A DNA stretch of 64,000 bases from Paenibacillus senegalimassiliensis (GTDB lineage Bacteria; Bacillota; Bacilli; Paenibacillales; Paenibacillaceae): contig NZ_LN909046.1 in NCBI RefSeq assembly GCF_001486585.1, forward strand, positions 1,426,001 to 1,490,000, written 5' to 3'. The position numbers and the translations under genes are program-made. Under the pieces are notes generated by a model. That model ran no database searches and was not told where the DNA came from. It saw only the letters and a list, made by a program, of their open reading frames with translations. Of the stretch, positions 9,449 through 19,377 are shown one piece after another. Numbering within the stretch: position 1 is the stretch's first letter; each line of letters opens with the position of its first letter.

Positions 9449-10457
9449 CGATGTCATCTCCTCCGCCACGGGCAATGATAATCTCACCCGCTTCTTCCAA
9501 TCTGCGGATGGTAGCTACGATACGCGTTTGAGCTTCTTCAACGTCACGCAGCCGTACCGGCCCCATATATTCCATTTCTTCCTTGAATGTCTCGGACATC
9601 CGTTTGGACATATTGCGGAACACCGCTTCTCTGACCTCTTCGCTGGCCACTTTGAGGGCAAGCTGCAAATCGGCATTTTCGAGATCGCGGATAATACGTT
9701 GAATCGAACGATTGTCGATATTGACAATATCTTCGAACACAAACATGCGTTTCTTGATTTCTTCGGCCAATTCCGGATCTTGAACCTCCAAGGAATCCAG
9801 AATCGTTCTCTCTGTCCCGCGGTCTACCCCATTCAGAATCTGTACGATGGACTCAATGCCACCCGCGCTGGTGTAATCTTGTGTTACCGTTGCGGACAAC
9901 TTCTGCTCCAGCACGCGTTCCACTTGAGAGATAACCTCAGGAGAGGTACTATCCATGACCGCAATTCTTCTGGCTACTTCGGCCTGCTTGTCCTGAGGAA
10001 GCGAGGACAGAATCGCCGCGGCTTGTTCAAATTGCAAGTAGGATAGAACCAAAGCAATCGTTTGAGCATTTTCATTCTGAATAAAGTTCAGAATCTGGCT
10101 TGGATCAGCCTTTCTAGCAAAATCAAAAGGTCGAACCTGCAAGGTTGCCGTCAGACGATTGATGATATCGACGGCTTTGGATTGACCCAGTGCCTTCTCC
10201 AAAATTTCCTTGGCATAGTTGATACCGCCCTGACTGATATATTCCTGAGCCAGGCAAATTTGGTGGAATTCAGCCATAATCATATCTTTGTCCGCGCTAT
10301 CCACCGTACGGACATTGGCAATTTCCAACGTTAATTGTTCAATTTCATCATCCCGCAAGTGCTTGAAGATTTGGGCCGATACTTCTGGACCCAATGTAAT
10401 CAGCAATATTGCGGCTTTTTGTTTCCCGCTTAAAACCGGGCTCGCTGTTTTTGACAA
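9441..10457 (-). CDS. fliG: Flagellar motor switch protein FliG
   Basis: About 338 residues with all three FliG domains. The N-terminal domain binds FliF (KQKAAILLITLGPEVSAQIFKHL). The middle domain carries a HPQTIALVLSYL-like motif, here NAQTIALVLSYLQ. The C-terminal torque domain has the charged helix EEIKKRMFVFEDIVNIDNRSI. It is the rotor protein that faces the stators. A TTG at 10457 has AGGGG eight bases upstream; a GTG at 10466 is the in-frame alternative but lacks a spaced ribosome site. Confidence 0.96.
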   Translation of the reverse strand: MSKTASPVLSGKQKAAILLITLGPEVSAQIFKHLRDDEIEQLTLEIANVRTVDSADKDMIMAEFHQICLAQEYISQGGINYAKEILEKALGQSKAVDIINRLTATLQVRPFDFARKADPSQILNFIQNENAQTIALVLSYLQFEQAAAILSSLPQDKQAEVARRIAVMDSTSPEVISQVERVLEQKLSATVTQDYTSAGGIESIVQILNGVDRGTERTILDSLEVQDPELAEEIKKRMFVFEDIVNIDNRSIQRIIRDLENADLQLALKVASEEVREAVFRNMSKRMSETFKEEMEYMGPVRLRDVEEAQTRIVATIRRLEEAGEIIIARGGGDDIVV

Positions 10458-10468
10458 TGCGTTCACCC

Positions 10469-12052
10469 CTATTCGTCAGCCAGCCAGGTGCGAAGCAAGT
10501 TAACGAACTCATCCGGCTTCTTCTGGGCCAGTGTTTCCAATTGTTTGCGCACTTGGTTCTCATTCGTGACTGTATCCAAATTAATTGATGGAAACTCCGG
10601 AGCGAGCGGTAATGGAATTTCTTCCTCCACTTCCAGGTCTGGCTTGCTGCGACGACGGAACAATACGATGCCGAGAGCGGTCAAAGCCAGCAGTGCTGCT
10701 GCGCCAACTCCCCATACCCACGGGCTGGACAAGGTCAAGCCAGCCTTTTGTGCATCTCCCGAATGAAAAGGTTGGGACAATACCGAAACTTTTCTCTGCA
10801 ATTCCTCGTCTGTATAAGTAGTACCTGAATCCGCCAAGTACGATCCGACAATATTAGATAGAATATTCTCAATCGCCAAACGGGTATTCTCATCCAAAGT
10901 TTGTTCACCCTCAGGTGGTTCAACAGCAACATTGATGGTTAAATCTTTAATAACATAAGGGCTGGCGATAATATCCTTGGTAATTCTGTTGACTTCGTAG
11001 TTAATCGTCGACGAACTTTCTTCTGACGACGATCCCCCACTCTCTTCTGCCGAAGGATAATTAACGACATCCTCTTGCCCTGTCCCGGGCACACCGCTAT
11101 CCGGACTTGCACCTGTGTAGCTCTTTTGAATCCGTTGAGCGCTGATTTCAATCCCTCTCATATTATCCGTGTCTACCGGAGTGACGAGGTTATCCTTTTG
11201 ACTGATCTGATCAAAATTCAGCTTGGAGGCTACCAACACTTCTATTTTGTCTGGACCGGTCAATTTGGATAGAAATTGCTTCACGCTTTGGCGAACATCG
11301 CTTTCGAACTTCTTCTGTAGCGCCATGTTCTCCTGAACGGCTGTCGTAAGCGAGCCCGATGAGCCGCCTTGCCCTGTTGGAAGAAGCACGGTGTCATCGC
11401 TGGCCGATAAGGAGATGTTCTCTATCGGCAAGTTAGGCACGGATGTCTTGACCAAGTTGAAATATCCGTCAATCGCATCTTGATTAGGACGATATCCCGG
11501 CTTGAACGACATCACGATGGAAGCCGTTGCCTTTTGTTGTTCCTCCGCACTGGCAAATACATTTTCTGCCGGAAGGTTAATGAGCACCTTGGCATCGTTG
11601 ATGCCTTGCATCCGTTTAAGAAGTTGTTCTACTTCGCCGTTTAACGCGCTCTTATATTTGACGTTAAACTCGTTGTCGGTCATCCCGATCAAAGAAGAAC
11701 TTTGGTTAAACGCTTCTAAACCGATGGAACCGTTCTGTACGATGCCTTGCGATCCAACGTCGACCTTCACACGAGCAGCATCTTTGCTGGGCACCGATAT
11801 GGTCGATCCATCAGATCCAAGCTGATAAGGAACACCCGCTGATTCCAAGTGGGTAATGATCCCAGCCGCGTCGGTAGAATCCAGATTTGTGAAAGCTACC
11901 TCATATTCGGTCTTGGAGAATTGGATCGTCAGCAAAATAATAGCTAGCATAATAAAAGCAATCGTTGAGATCAGTAGTATTTTTTGTTTTTGACTGAATT
12001 GGTTCCAGTATCCGGTTAAACGATCCCGATACTGTGTAATTCTCTCATTCAC
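10469..12052 (-). CDS. fliF: Flagellar MS-ring protein FliF
   Basis: 527 residues with two transmembrane helices (about 24-44 and 450-470) flanking a large periplasmic-side YscJ/FliF ring domain (ATKVDVGSQGIVQNGSIGLEAFNQSS-type region) and a disordered Ser/Glu stretch (about 325-350). FliF builds the MS ring in the cytoplasmic membrane, on which the C-ring and export gate assemble. The C-terminal tail (EFVNLLRTWLADE) binds FliG, encoded immediately downstream. The start is GTG with GAGGTGA upstream. Confidence 0.96.
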   Translation of the reverse strand: MNERITQYRDRLTGYWNQFSQKQKILLISTIAFIMLAIILLTIQFSKTEYEVAFTNLDSTDAAGIITHLESAGVPYQLGSDGSTISVPSKDAARVKVDVGSQGIVQNGSIGLEAFNQSSSLIGMTDNEFNVKYKSALNGEVEQLLKRMQGINDAKVLINLPAENVFASAEEQQKATASIVMSFKPGYRPNQDAIDGYFNLVKTSVPNLPIENISLSASDDTVLLPTGQGGSSGSLTTAVQENMALQKKFESDVRQSVKQFLSKLTGPDKIEVLVASKLNFDQISQKDNLVTPVDTDNMRGIEISAQRIQKSYTGASPDSGVPGTGQEDVVNYPSAEESGGSSSEESSSTINYEVNRITKDIIASPYVIKDLTINVAVEPPEGEQTLDENTRLAIENILSNIVGSYLADSGTTYTDEELQRKVSVLSQPFHSGDAQKAGLTLSSPWVWGVGAAALLALTALGIVLFRRRSKPDLEVEEEIPLPLAPEFPSINLDTVTNENQVRKQLETLAQKKPDEFVNLLRTWLADE

Positions 12053-12083
12053 AATGTCACCTCATCCGAAGCATGTTCGAGCA

Positions 12084-12392
12084 TTAAATTTGCGTACGCA
12101 TAATCTCTTGATAAGCTTCTATCACTTTATTGCGGACTTGCGTAGTCAATTGCAAACTTAACAAAGCTTGCTCCGAGGCGATCATCATTTCATCGGCGTT
12201 CACTTTGCCCAAGAGGAACTGATTGTTCACTTGCTGTGCATTAACTTCCTGAGCGGCAATACCTTCAATGGCATCATTCAGGAAAGCACCAAACTGCTTG
12301 ATCGATCCCGCGGGAGTCTGCGACTGCGTCTGGCTGGTCAGTTGTGTTCCGGCCAATGGCTTTACAGCGTCAAAGCTCATTCTCTCAATCAA
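12084..12392 (-). CDS. fliE: Flagellar hook-basal body protein FliE
   Basis: About 102 residues. The C-terminal half has the FliE signature (VNADEMMIASEQALLSLQLTTQVRNKVIEAYQEIM). FliE links the MS ring to the rod. A TTG at 12392 is preceded eight bases upstream by AGGAG. A GTG at 12401 and an internal ATG at 12380 are alternatives. It follows flgC in the usual order and is of normal size. Confidence 0.94.
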   Translation of the reverse strand: MIERMSFDAVKPLAGTQLTSQTQSQTPAGSIKQFGAFLNDAIEGIAAQEVNAQQVNNQFLLGKVNADEMMIASEQALLSLQLTTQVRNKVIEAYQEIMRTQI

Positions 12393-12439
12393 CGTCAACA
12401 CTCCTAACTACAAGTTATAAGTTATCTATCATCTATCTA

Positions 12440-12889
12440 CTATTTACCGATTTGCAAAGCCTTGGTAATCATCGCTTTACTTGCATTGAGCGCGGTCACA
12501 TTGGCCTCATAGGAGCGAGTAGCCGAGATCATATCGACCATCTCTTTTAAAATGTCTACATTAGGCATGTATACATAACCTTCATTGTCTGCATCAGGAT
12601 GAGTTGGGTTATAAACCGGTTTGAACGGAGCCGCATCCTCCTGAATTTTGGTGATTTTGACTCCTTGACCAACTGCCCCTTTTCCCATAGCTGAGTCGAG
12701 AGCACTATTGAAATCAAGTTCTTTAGGAGCCATAACAACGGTTTTGCGGCGGTAAGGAACAGCCTTGCCATCCTCGACTCTGGATCGAGTCGTTTCAGCA
12801 TTGGCGATGTTCGAGGAAATAACGTCCATACGAAGACGTTGTGCGGTTAAAGCCGAAGAGGTGATACTAAAACTGTCGCTGATCTTCAA
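12440..12889 (-). CDS. flgC: Flagellar basal-body rod protein FlgC
   Basis: 149 residues. The rod-family N-terminal motif (ALTAQRLRMDVISSNIANAETT) and the FlgC C-terminal motif (NVDILKEMVDMISATRSYEANVTALNASK) are both visible. FlgC is a proximal rod subunit exported through the flagellar type III apparatus. The start is TTG, six bases after the flgB stop codon, with GGGAG overlapping the end of flgB. Confidence 0.96.
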   Translation of the reverse strand: MKISDSFSITSSALTAQRLRMDVISSNIANAETTRSRVEDGKAVPYRRKTVVMAPKELDFNSALDSAMGKGAVGQGVKITKIQEDAAPFKPVYNPTHPDADNEGYVYMPNVDILKEMVDMISATRSYEANVTALNASKAMITKALQIGK

Positions 12890-12895
12890 TGTTCA

Positions 12896-13303
12896 TTATC
12901 TCCCTTCCACAGCAGTTCGTTTCATTTTAATCAGATAGTTCATTTGTTCGATATAAGCGTTGTAACGCAACTGATTGTTTGCAAGCTGTGTCATTTCACT
13001 ATCGATATCCACGTTGTTTAGGTTATTATTCATAACCGTGTTCTCGTCCGTTGTCACCAAAGGCTCAGGGACGCCATTCGTTGGACCTATAACGAAATGC
13101 CTGGAATTAGTTCTTTGTCCTTGCAACTCGGGCACTCCATCCTTCATCTCGGCTTGCAGCATATTTTCAAAAGCTACGCTCGAGCGTTTGAAGTAGGGAG
13201 TATCTACATTAGCAATATTATTGGAAATAACCCCTTGCCGAATATTCGCGGCCTGAACGGCTGTTTCTAGTCTGTCGAACCCTACTCCGTTCAACAATTG
13301 CAC
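12896..13303 (-). CDS. flgB: Flagellar basal-body rod protein FlgB
   Basis: 135 residues with the rod motif (QAANIRQGVISNNIANVDTPYFKRSSVAFENML) and a C-terminal helix (NNQLRYNAYIEQMNYLIKMKRTAV). FlgB is the first rod subunit and, as in Bacillus, the first gene of the fla operon. The start is GTG with GGGGAGGG upstream. The upstream 300 bp carry two perfect 0A boxes (see the regulatory entry). No CodY gene lies upstream, unlike in B. subtilis. Confidence 0.96.
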   Translation of the reverse strand: MQLLNGVGFDRLETAVQAANIRQGVISNNIANVDTPYFKRSSVAFENMLQAEMKDGVPELQGQRTNSRHFVIGPTNGVPEPLVTTDENTVMNNNLNNVDIDSEMTQLANNQLRYNAYIEQMNYLIKMKRTAVEGR

Positions 13304-13609
13304 TTCATTTCCCTCCCCTGCTTCATCAAATTACCTTAAATTTCATTATTCAACAAACAGTACGCAAATCCTCTTTTTTTCGACATTATTTTGCTAATCA
13401 TTGTCTTTCTTTTTATCTTTCTTATGTCCTAGACGAAAAAACGACTAATAATGTCATATATCCTAAGTTTCACGGAGATTCGACATTATTACAATAAGAA
13501 AAAAGCCCTATCTTTCCAAAATTCCATGTAATTCATTTATATTATTATATAATTATGGTATTTTTTCAATATTAATGTAAATGCATTAAGGCGATATTTT
13601 GTAGATTTT
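13304..13609 (-). promoter_or_regulatory. Upstream region of the fla operon with two perfect Spo0A (0A) boxes
   Basis: This AT-rich stretch holds no gene. On the minus strand TGTCGAA, the exact 0A-box consensus, occurs at 13379-13385 and 13479-13485 within a 12-bp direct repeat whose copies are exactly 100 bp apart. An inverted AATAATGTC lies between them at 13447-13455. A TTGAAA with TATAAT 14 bases downstream (minus strand, about 13540-13565) could be a SigA-type promoter, but the spacer is short. The binding role of Spo0A is inferred from the consensus alone. Confidence 0.5.
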
Positions 13610-13611
13610 GT

Positions 13612-13664
13612 CAGATAAACAAAGGACCATCCGCCTGTATCCGGCGAAATGCTCCTTTGTTAAC
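13612..13664 (-). terminator. Rho-independent terminator after hslU
   Basis: On the minus strand the arms AACAAAGGA and TCCTTTGTT enclose an inner GCCGGATACAGGC hairpin and are followed by a short T-rich stretch. It lies about 50 bp after the hslU stop and separates hslVU from the fla operon. Confidence 0.75.
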
Positions 13665-13712
13665 AATTTGTGAAAATCGTCTCAGGTCCCAGTCAGAAAC
13701 TTTCATATCAGC

Positions 13713-15119
13713 TTACAAGATGAACTGACTAAGGTCACGATCCTGGGCAATATTTCCCAGTTTTTCTTTTACGTATTCCGGGGTGATCATCATTTTATCA
13801 AGGGTTAGCTCTGGAGCCTCGAAGGAAAGGTCTTCCAGAAGCTTCTCCAGAATGGTATGCAATCTTCGAGCTCCAATGTTCTCCGTATTGGAATTCACTG
13901 CCGCTGCAATACGGGCAATTTCTTGGATTGCTGCCGCAGAGAACTCAATTTCCAGGTTCTCCGTGCGCAGCAACTCCACATACTGCTTGGTTAATGCGTT
14001 CTGAGGTTCCGTCAGAATAGACACGAAATCCTCCAGTGTAAGGCTGCTAAGCTCTACACGAATCGGGAAACGTCCCTGAAGTTCGGGAATTAAATCCGAG
14101 GGTTTGGCAATGTGGAAAGCCCCTGCTGCGATGAACAAAATATAATCCGTTTTGATCGGGCCATATTTAGTCATGATCGTCGAACCTTCAACAATAGGTA
14201 AAATGTCCCTTTGAACGCCTTCACGCGAAACATCCGGACCTCCACCCTGGCCACTGCGACTTGCTACCTTATCAATTTCATCGATAAAAATAATACCGGT
14301 TTGCTCGGCACGTGTTACCGCCTCTTGAACCAGATCATCTTGATCGATCAATTTGGCTGCTTCCTCTTGGGTCAATACCTTACGCGCTTCCTTGACCGTC
14401 AATTTTCTTTTTTTGGTGCGTTTGGGAAGGAGGCTGCCGAACATTTCCTGCATGTTCATGCCCATCTGGTCATTGCCCTGGCCGGCGAACATATCCATCA
14501 TGGTCGGGGTGTTATCCTCCACCTCTACTTCAACGATGTCGTCCTCCAACTGGCCGGACAGCAACTTAAAGCGCAATTGGCGGCGACGTTCGGTCAAGTC
14601 GGCATCTTCCGTGCTGGATTCCTGTTCAGGCGTCTCATTGGCATTTCCGCCCCCAAACAGCATCTCAAAAGGATTACGCCCACCTTTGGCTTTATTATCA
14701 GAGGGTACAAGGATATGAACCAAACGCTCGTTAGCCAATTCTTCCGCTTTATCCTTTACTTTCTCCGTACGCTCCAGCTTAACGGTACGTATCGCCGTTT
14801 CGATAAGATCACGGACCATAGATTCCACGTCACGGCCCACATACCCGACCTCCGTGAATTTGGTCGCCTCTACCTTGATAAACGGCGCACCGACCAATTT
14901 GGCGAGCCTGCGGGCTATCTCCGTCTTACCCACCCCGGTCGGACCTATCATCAGTATATTCTTGGGCACGATCTCATCTTGCACTTCTTCATGAAGCAGG
15001 CTACGACGGTAACGGTTACGCAAAGCGACCGCGACCGATTTCTTAGCCTGTTTTTGTCCCACGATATATTTATCAAGCTCCGCAACAATTTGTCTTGGCG
15101 TTAAATTCTGATCAGCCAT
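13713..15119 (-). CDS. hslU: ATP-dependent protease ATPase subunit HslU (ClpY)
   Basis: 468 residues from ATG 15119 ([22 protein letters not shown]). Walker A ([15 protein letters not shown]) and Walker B ([12 protein letters not shown]), the intermediate I-domain (about 110-245) and the C-terminal helix ending in DLSQFIL are present; that last segment inserts into HslV. HslU unfolds substrates and feeds them to the HslV chamber. GGGGGGA precedes the ATG with good spacing, so the five-residue N-terminal extension in the open frame is not used. It lies downstream of hslV. Confidence 0.97.
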   Translation of the reverse strand: MADQNLTPRQIVAELDKYIVGQKQAKKSVAVALRNRYRRSLLHEEVQDEIVPKNILMIGPTGVGKTEIARRLAKLVGAPFIKVEATKFTEVGYVGRDVESMVRDLIETAIRTVKLERTEKVKDKAEELANERLVHILVPSDNKAKGGRNPFEMLFGGGNANETPEQESSTEDADLTERRRQLRFKLLSGQLEDDIVEVEVEDNTPTMMDMFAGQGNDQMGMNMQEMFGSLLPKRTKKRKLTVKEARKVLTQEEAAKLIDQDDLVQEAVTRAEQTGIIFIDEIDKVASRSGQGGGPDVSREGVQRDILPIVEGSTIMTKYGPIKTDYILFIAAGAFHIAKPSDLIPELQGRFPIRVELSSLTLEDFVSILTEPQNALTKQYVELLRTENLEIEFSAAAIQEIARIAAAVNSNTENIGARRLHTILEKLLEDLSFEAPELTLDKMMITPEYVKEKLGNIAQDRDLSQFIL

Positions 15120-15153
15120 TTTACGTCCCCCCAAACTATGTTCTTGCCTAAGA

Positions 15154-15690
15154 TCATAATTCTTCTACAATGATGTTCCCGTTGGTGTACACGCAAATCT
15201 CTGAAGCAACCTCCAGCGAGGCGCGCGCCATTTCCTTCGCTTCCATGCCTGTGGCATGTCGCTTTAGCGCACGAGCTGCCGATAGTGCAAAATTACCACC
15301 TGAGCCGATAGCAAGAATCTCATCGTCAGGTTCAATGATTTCACCGTTACCGGAAATTAATAGCATACCGGTCTTATCCATAACTATCATAAGAGCCTCT
15401 AATTTGCGCAGCACGCGGTCTTGCCGCCAATCCTTGGCTAATTCCACCGCAGCCCTTTGCAAACTGCCGTGATGTTCTTCCAGCTTGCCTTCAAATTTCT
15501 CGAACAGCGTAATGGCATCGGCAACCGAGCCGGCAAATCCGGCAATCACCTGACCCCGGTACAAGCGACGCACCTTCTTGGCCGTCTGCTTCATAATTAC
15601 ATTTTGCCCAAATGTGACTTGCCCGTCTCCGGCTATCGCTCCCTGACCGTTATGACGCACGGCGCAAATCGTTGTGGCGTGAAAAGTCAT
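15154..15690 (-). CDS. hslV: ATP-dependent protease proteolytic subunit HslV (ClpQ)
   Basis: About 178 residues of the N-terminal nucleophile hydrolase fold ([51 protein letters not shown]). The Met at 15690 leaves Thr as the residue exposed after Met removal (M-TFHATTI), aligning with the Ser of B. subtilis ClpQ (family knowledge). An ATG two codons upstream (15696) has a better-spaced GGAAGG but would start MDM. HslV forms a two-tiered proteolytic barrel with HslU, encoded next. No xerC/codV gene separates it from trmFO. Confidence 0.95.
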   Translation of the reverse strand: MTFHATTICAVRHNGQGAIAGDGQVTFGQNVIMKQTAKKVRRLYRGQVIAGFAGSVADAITLFEKFEGKLEEHHGSLQRAAVELAKDWRQDRVLRKLEALMIVMDKTGMLLISGNGEIIEPDDEILAIGSGGNFALSAARALKRHATGMEAKEMARASLEVASEICVYTNGNIIVEEL

Positions 15691-15778
15691 GTCCATGGCT
15701 ATGCCTTCCTTTCATCAGCGCTCATTCTATGTTATGAAATAGCTTATTGTCAGCATAACCTTTTTGCCTTATAGATTG

Positions 15779-15814
15779 CAAAAAAACGGTTGTTAGTCCA
15801 ACCGTTTTTCTGCA
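15779..15814 (-). terminator. Terminator overlapping the trmFO stop
   Basis: On the minus strand an AAACGGTTG/CAACCGTTT stem around a short loop is followed by a T-run. It includes the trmFO stop codon, so trmFO and hslV are probably separate transcripts. Confidence 0.7.
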
Positions 15815-17115
15815 ATAAAGGATGTTAAGCTTTGTAACGCACGCCTCGCGAGCGCTTCGTTCTTCTCCGCTTTTTTGCGGTAACGGGTATCCAACTTCGG
15901 GAATAGTCCAAAGTTAGCATTCATCGGCTGAAAGTGTTCAAAATCGGCTGTGGTTATATAACGAGCCATGCTTCCCAGGGTTGTATCTTCCGGGAAGACG
16001 ATCCCCTCTGTCTCGGTGGCAGCTCTAGCTGCGTTAATGCCCGCAATCAGGCCCGATGCCGCAGACTCGACATATCCCTCCACCCCGGTCATTTGACCGG
16101 CAAAGAACAAGGTCGGTCGCTCTTTTAGCTGATATGTCGGGGAAAGCAGCTTGGGCGAATTGATAAATGTATTGCGATGCATGACACCGTAACGGACAAA
16201 TTCAGCATTCTCCAATCCTGGAATCATGGAGAAGACCCGTTTTTGCTCTCCCCATTTCAGATGAGTCTGGAACCCCACCAGATTGTACAGTGTGCCCGCA
16301 GCATTGTCCTGACGCAGTTGAACAACCGCATGAGGAAGCTTGCCTGTATGGGGATTCATCAAGCCAACAGGCTTCATGGGACCAAATAACGCCGTCTGCT
16401 TCCCGCGTCGCATCATAATCTCAATCGGCATACAGCCTTCAAAATAGATCTCTTTCTCAAACTCCTTCAATTCGGCAACCTCTGCCGTAATTAAAGCATC
16501 ATAGAAAGCATCAAACTCTTCTTCCGTCATCGGACAATTCAGATAAGCAGCTTCACCCTTATCGTAACGCGATGCCAGATATACTTTACTCATATCAATT
16601 GATTCCTTCTCCACGATAGGAGCAGCGGCATCATAGAAATAGAAATAGTCCTCACCGGTCAAACGGCGAATTTGCTCTCCTAACGCCGGAGAAGTCAATG
16701 GGCCTGTAGCAATGACTACAATGCCCTCCTGCGGAATTTCAGTGATCTCTTCGTTCCGCACCTCAATGAGCGGATGCTCGCGCAAAGTTCTGGTAATCTC
16801 TCCCGAGAACCCGTCCCGATCAACGGCAAGTGCTCCGCCCGCGGGAACCGCATGACGATCAGCCGCTCCGAGCACCAGCGAATCAAGCATCCGCATCTCT
16901 TCCTTGAGAACCCCGACCGCATTGGTTAGCCCATTGGCACGCAGCGAGTTGCTGCATACCAATTCAGCAAACTGATCGGTATGATGAGCCGGGGTCTTGA
17001 CGACGGGCCGCATCTCATACAGCACAACAGGGATGCCACGGCTAGCAATCTGCCAAGCCGCCTCACTCCCAGCCAGACCCGCCCCGATCACGGTAATCTT
17101 ATCTTTAGTTGTCAA
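15793..17115 (-). CDS. trmFO: Methylenetetrahydrofolate-tRNA-(uracil-5-)-methyltransferase TrmFO
   Basis: 440 residues, normal for the family. The FAD-binding Rossmann motif is at the N-terminus ([21 protein letters not shown]), followed by YEMRP and the conserved ELVCSNSLR segment. Further on are [20 protein letters not shown] and [21 protein letters not shown] motifs. It uses folate and FADH2 to make ribothymidine at position 54 of tRNA. It lies downstream of topA, as in Bacillus. AGGGAGGATTAAAG precedes the ATG. Confidence 0.97.
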   Translation of the reverse strand: MTTKDKITVIGAGLAGSEAAWQIASRGIPVVLYEMRPVVKTPAHHTDQFAELVCSNSLRANGLTNAVGVLKEEMRMLDSLVLGAADRHAVPAGGALAVDRDGFSGEITRTLREHPLIEVRNEEITEIPQEGIVVIATGPLTSPALGEQIRRLTGEDYFYFYDAAAPIVEKESIDMSKVYLASRYDKGEAAYLNCPMTEEEFDAFYDALITAEVAELKEFEKEIYFEGCMPIEIMMRRGKQTALFGPMKPVGLMNPHTGKLPHAVVQLRQDNAAGTLYNLVGFQTHLKWGEQKRVFSMIPGLENAEFVRYGVMHRNTFINSPKLLSPTYQLKERPTLFFAGQMTGVEGYVESAASGLIAGINAARAATETEGIVFPEDTTLGSMARYITTADFEHFQPMNANFGLFPKLDTRYRKKAEKNEALARRALQSLTSFIAEKRLD

Positions 17116-17186
17116 CTTTAATCCTCCCTACACTACCCATGAAGTATCTCTAAGCTGCCGGAGCCTACCTGCACTCCCCAGGATTT

Positions 17187-19289
17187 TTACTCATCTGCAC
17201 CATCATCGTTCTCTTCAACTTCTTCCACGTAGTCACAAGCGGTACAACGCAGTTTGACACCTTGCTTGTTACGCTTCTCAATCATCAAAGAGCTACATTT
17301 AGGGCATGGCTTCGGCGATGGTCTATCCCAGGATACGAAGTCGCACTCCGGATAGCGGTCACAGCCATAGAAGACCCGTCCTTTCTTGCTGCGACGCTCC
17401 ACCACATGACCTTCCTTACAGGTGGGACATGGAACGCCGATATCCTTGACGATGGGCTTCGTATTGCGACAATCCGGAAAACCTGAGCACGCCAGAAACT
17501 TACCAAAGCGCCCCAGCTTGTAAACCATAGGCTTGCCGCATTTTTCGCAGATTTCGTCGGAGACCTCATCCTCGATCTCAATTTCCTTCATCTCTTCTTC
17601 AGCCACTTGAAGCCGCTTCTCGAAGGACTCATAGAACTCGCCAAGCACTCGGACCCAATCCTCGGCCCCTTCTTCTACATGGTCAAGGTCTTCCTCCATA
17701 TGAGCTGTAAATTCCACATTCAATATTTCAGGGAAAAATTGCTCCATCTGCTCGATAATGAGTTCCCCTAGTTCCGTAGGCATAAACTTCTTATCTTCAA
17801 TAGCAACGTACCCACGCTTTTGAATCGTCTCTAACGTTGGTGCATACGTACTTGGACGCCCGATACCAAGCTCCTCCAGTGTTTTAACCAGACGGGCTTC
17901 GGTATAGCGTGGAGGTGGTTGGGTGAAATGCTGCTTGGGATCAATGGCTTCCTTCTTAAGCTTATCCCCCGATTTTAATGGCGGCAAAAATTTATCGTCT
18001 TCATTGGCTTTCCCGTCATCATTGCCTTCCACATACACCTTCATGAAGCCGGGGAAACGAATTTTCGAGCCTACGGCACGAAATGTAGCTTCACCAGCGG
18101 CAATGTCCACTGACATCGTATCCAGCACGGCAGAAGACATCTGACTTGCCATAAACCGATCCCACACCAACTTGTACAAGCGATATTGATCCCGGCTGGT
18201 GAATTCCTTCACGGATTCAGGATCACGCAATGCCGAGGTCGGACGAATGGCTTCATGGGCATCCTGTGCCCCGGCAGCCTTCTTCACATACTGTCGCGGA
18301 GTCTCAGGCGCATAGGCATCTCCGTATTTCCCGACAATATATTCCTTCGCCTCTTCCTGAGCCGACGCAGCGATCCGCGTGGAGTCTGTACGCATGTAGG
18401 TGATCAAACCGACGGTACCCTCTTTGCCGAGGTCCACCCCTTCATACAATTGCTGAGCTACGGACATCGTCTTGGCCGCACGGAAATTAAGCTTACGCGC
18501 AGCCTCCTGTTGCAGGGAACTCGTGGTAAAAGGAGCTGCCGGATGGCGAAGACGCTCCTTCTCCTTCACATCAGCTACGCTGAATTTAGCCTTTTCAATG
18601 GCGCTCAGAATTTGCTGGACTTGTTCTTCACTCTTCAGTTCCAGCTTCTGGCCATGGAGTTGATGGAACTTCGCTTCAAAGGCACTGTCTCCCGTCTTCA
18701 ACTTAGCCGTAATGCTCCAGTATTCTTCCGGAACAAATGCAGAGATCTCATTCTCACGATCCAGAATAATTTTGACCGCTACGGACTGTACCCGTCCGGC
18801 AGACAAGCCCTTTTTGACCTTCTTCCATAACAGAGGGCTGATTTTGTAACCTACAAGACGATCCAGGATACGTCTCGCCTGCTGCGCGTTAACAAGATCC
18901 ATATTGATTTTGCGCGGCGTTTTGAAGGCATCCTTGACGGCTTGCTTAGTAATTTCATTAAATACAACGCGGCATGTTTCCGTTTTATCCATGTCAAGGA
19001 CATGGGCCAGATGCCAGGCAATGGCTTCCCCTTCACGATCCGGGTCAGCCGCCAGATAAATTTTCTTCACTTTTTTACTGGCGTCTTTTAATTCCTTTAG
19101 TACGGAACCCTTACCACGGATCGTAATATACTTCGGACTGAAGTCGTTCTCTACTTCAACCCCAATTTGACTCTTGGGCAAATCGCGAACATGCCCCATT
19201 GAGGCTTTCACGATGAATTTGCTGCCTAGGTATTTACCAATCGTTTTCGCCTTTGCAGGCGACTCCACGATGACGAGTGAATCCGCCAC
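17187..19289 (-). CDS. topA: DNA topoisomerase I
   Basis: 700 residues. The TOPRIM domain is at the N-terminus ([17 protein letters not shown], then [14 protein letters not shown]). The catalytic Tyr is residue 298 in [10 protein letters not shown]. The C-terminus has three zinc-binding modules with Cys pairs ([21 protein letters not shown]). It relaxes negative supercoils behind transcription. It sits between dprA and trmFO, the standard Bacillus order. The acidic C-terminal tail ([12 protein letters not shown]) is short. Confidence 0.97.
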   Translation of the reverse strand: MADSLVIVESPAKAKTIGKYLGSKFIVKASMGHVRDLPKSQIGVEVENDFSPKYITIRGKGSVLKELKDASKKVKKIYLAADPDREGEAIAWHLAHVLDMDKTETCRVVFNEITKQAVKDAFKTPRKINMDLVNAQQARRILDRLVGYKISPLLWKKVKKGLSAGRVQSVAVKIILDRENEISAFVPEEYWSITAKLKTGDSAFEAKFHQLHGQKLELKSEEQVQQILSAIEKAKFSVADVKEKERLRHPAAPFTTSSLQQEAARKLNFRAAKTMSVAQQLYEGVDLGKEGTVGLITYMRTDSTRIAASAQEEAKEYIVGKYGDAYAPETPRQYVKKAAGAQDAHEAIRPTSALRDPESVKEFTSRDQYRLYKLVWDRFMASQMSSAVLDTMSVDIAAGEATFRAVGSKIRFPGFMKVYVEGNDDGKANEDDKFLPPLKSGDKLKKEAIDPKQHFTQPPPRYTEARLVKTLEELGIGRPSTYAPTLETIQKRGYVAIEDKKFMPTELGELIIEQMEQFFPEILNVEFTAHMEEDLDHVEEGAEDWVRVLGEFYESFEKRLQVAEEEMKEIEIEDEVSDEICEKCGKPMVYKLGRFGKFLACSGFPDCRNTKPIVKDIGVPCPTCKEGHVVERRSKKGRVFYGCDRYPECDFVSWDRPSPKPCPKCSSLMIEKRNKQGVKLRCTACDYVEEVEENDDGADE

Positions 19290-19377
19290 AGGTTCGTCCT
19301 CCTCTCAAACAATACAAAGCTTCTAATAGATGATACGCATATAGTCATATATTGGGCCACTCTCAGTTAGGAATGGA

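Noticed and set aside
14211-15104. 297-residue plus-strand frame opposite hslU
   Set aside because: It is the shadow of a clearly conserved gene with no family motif or ribosome site.
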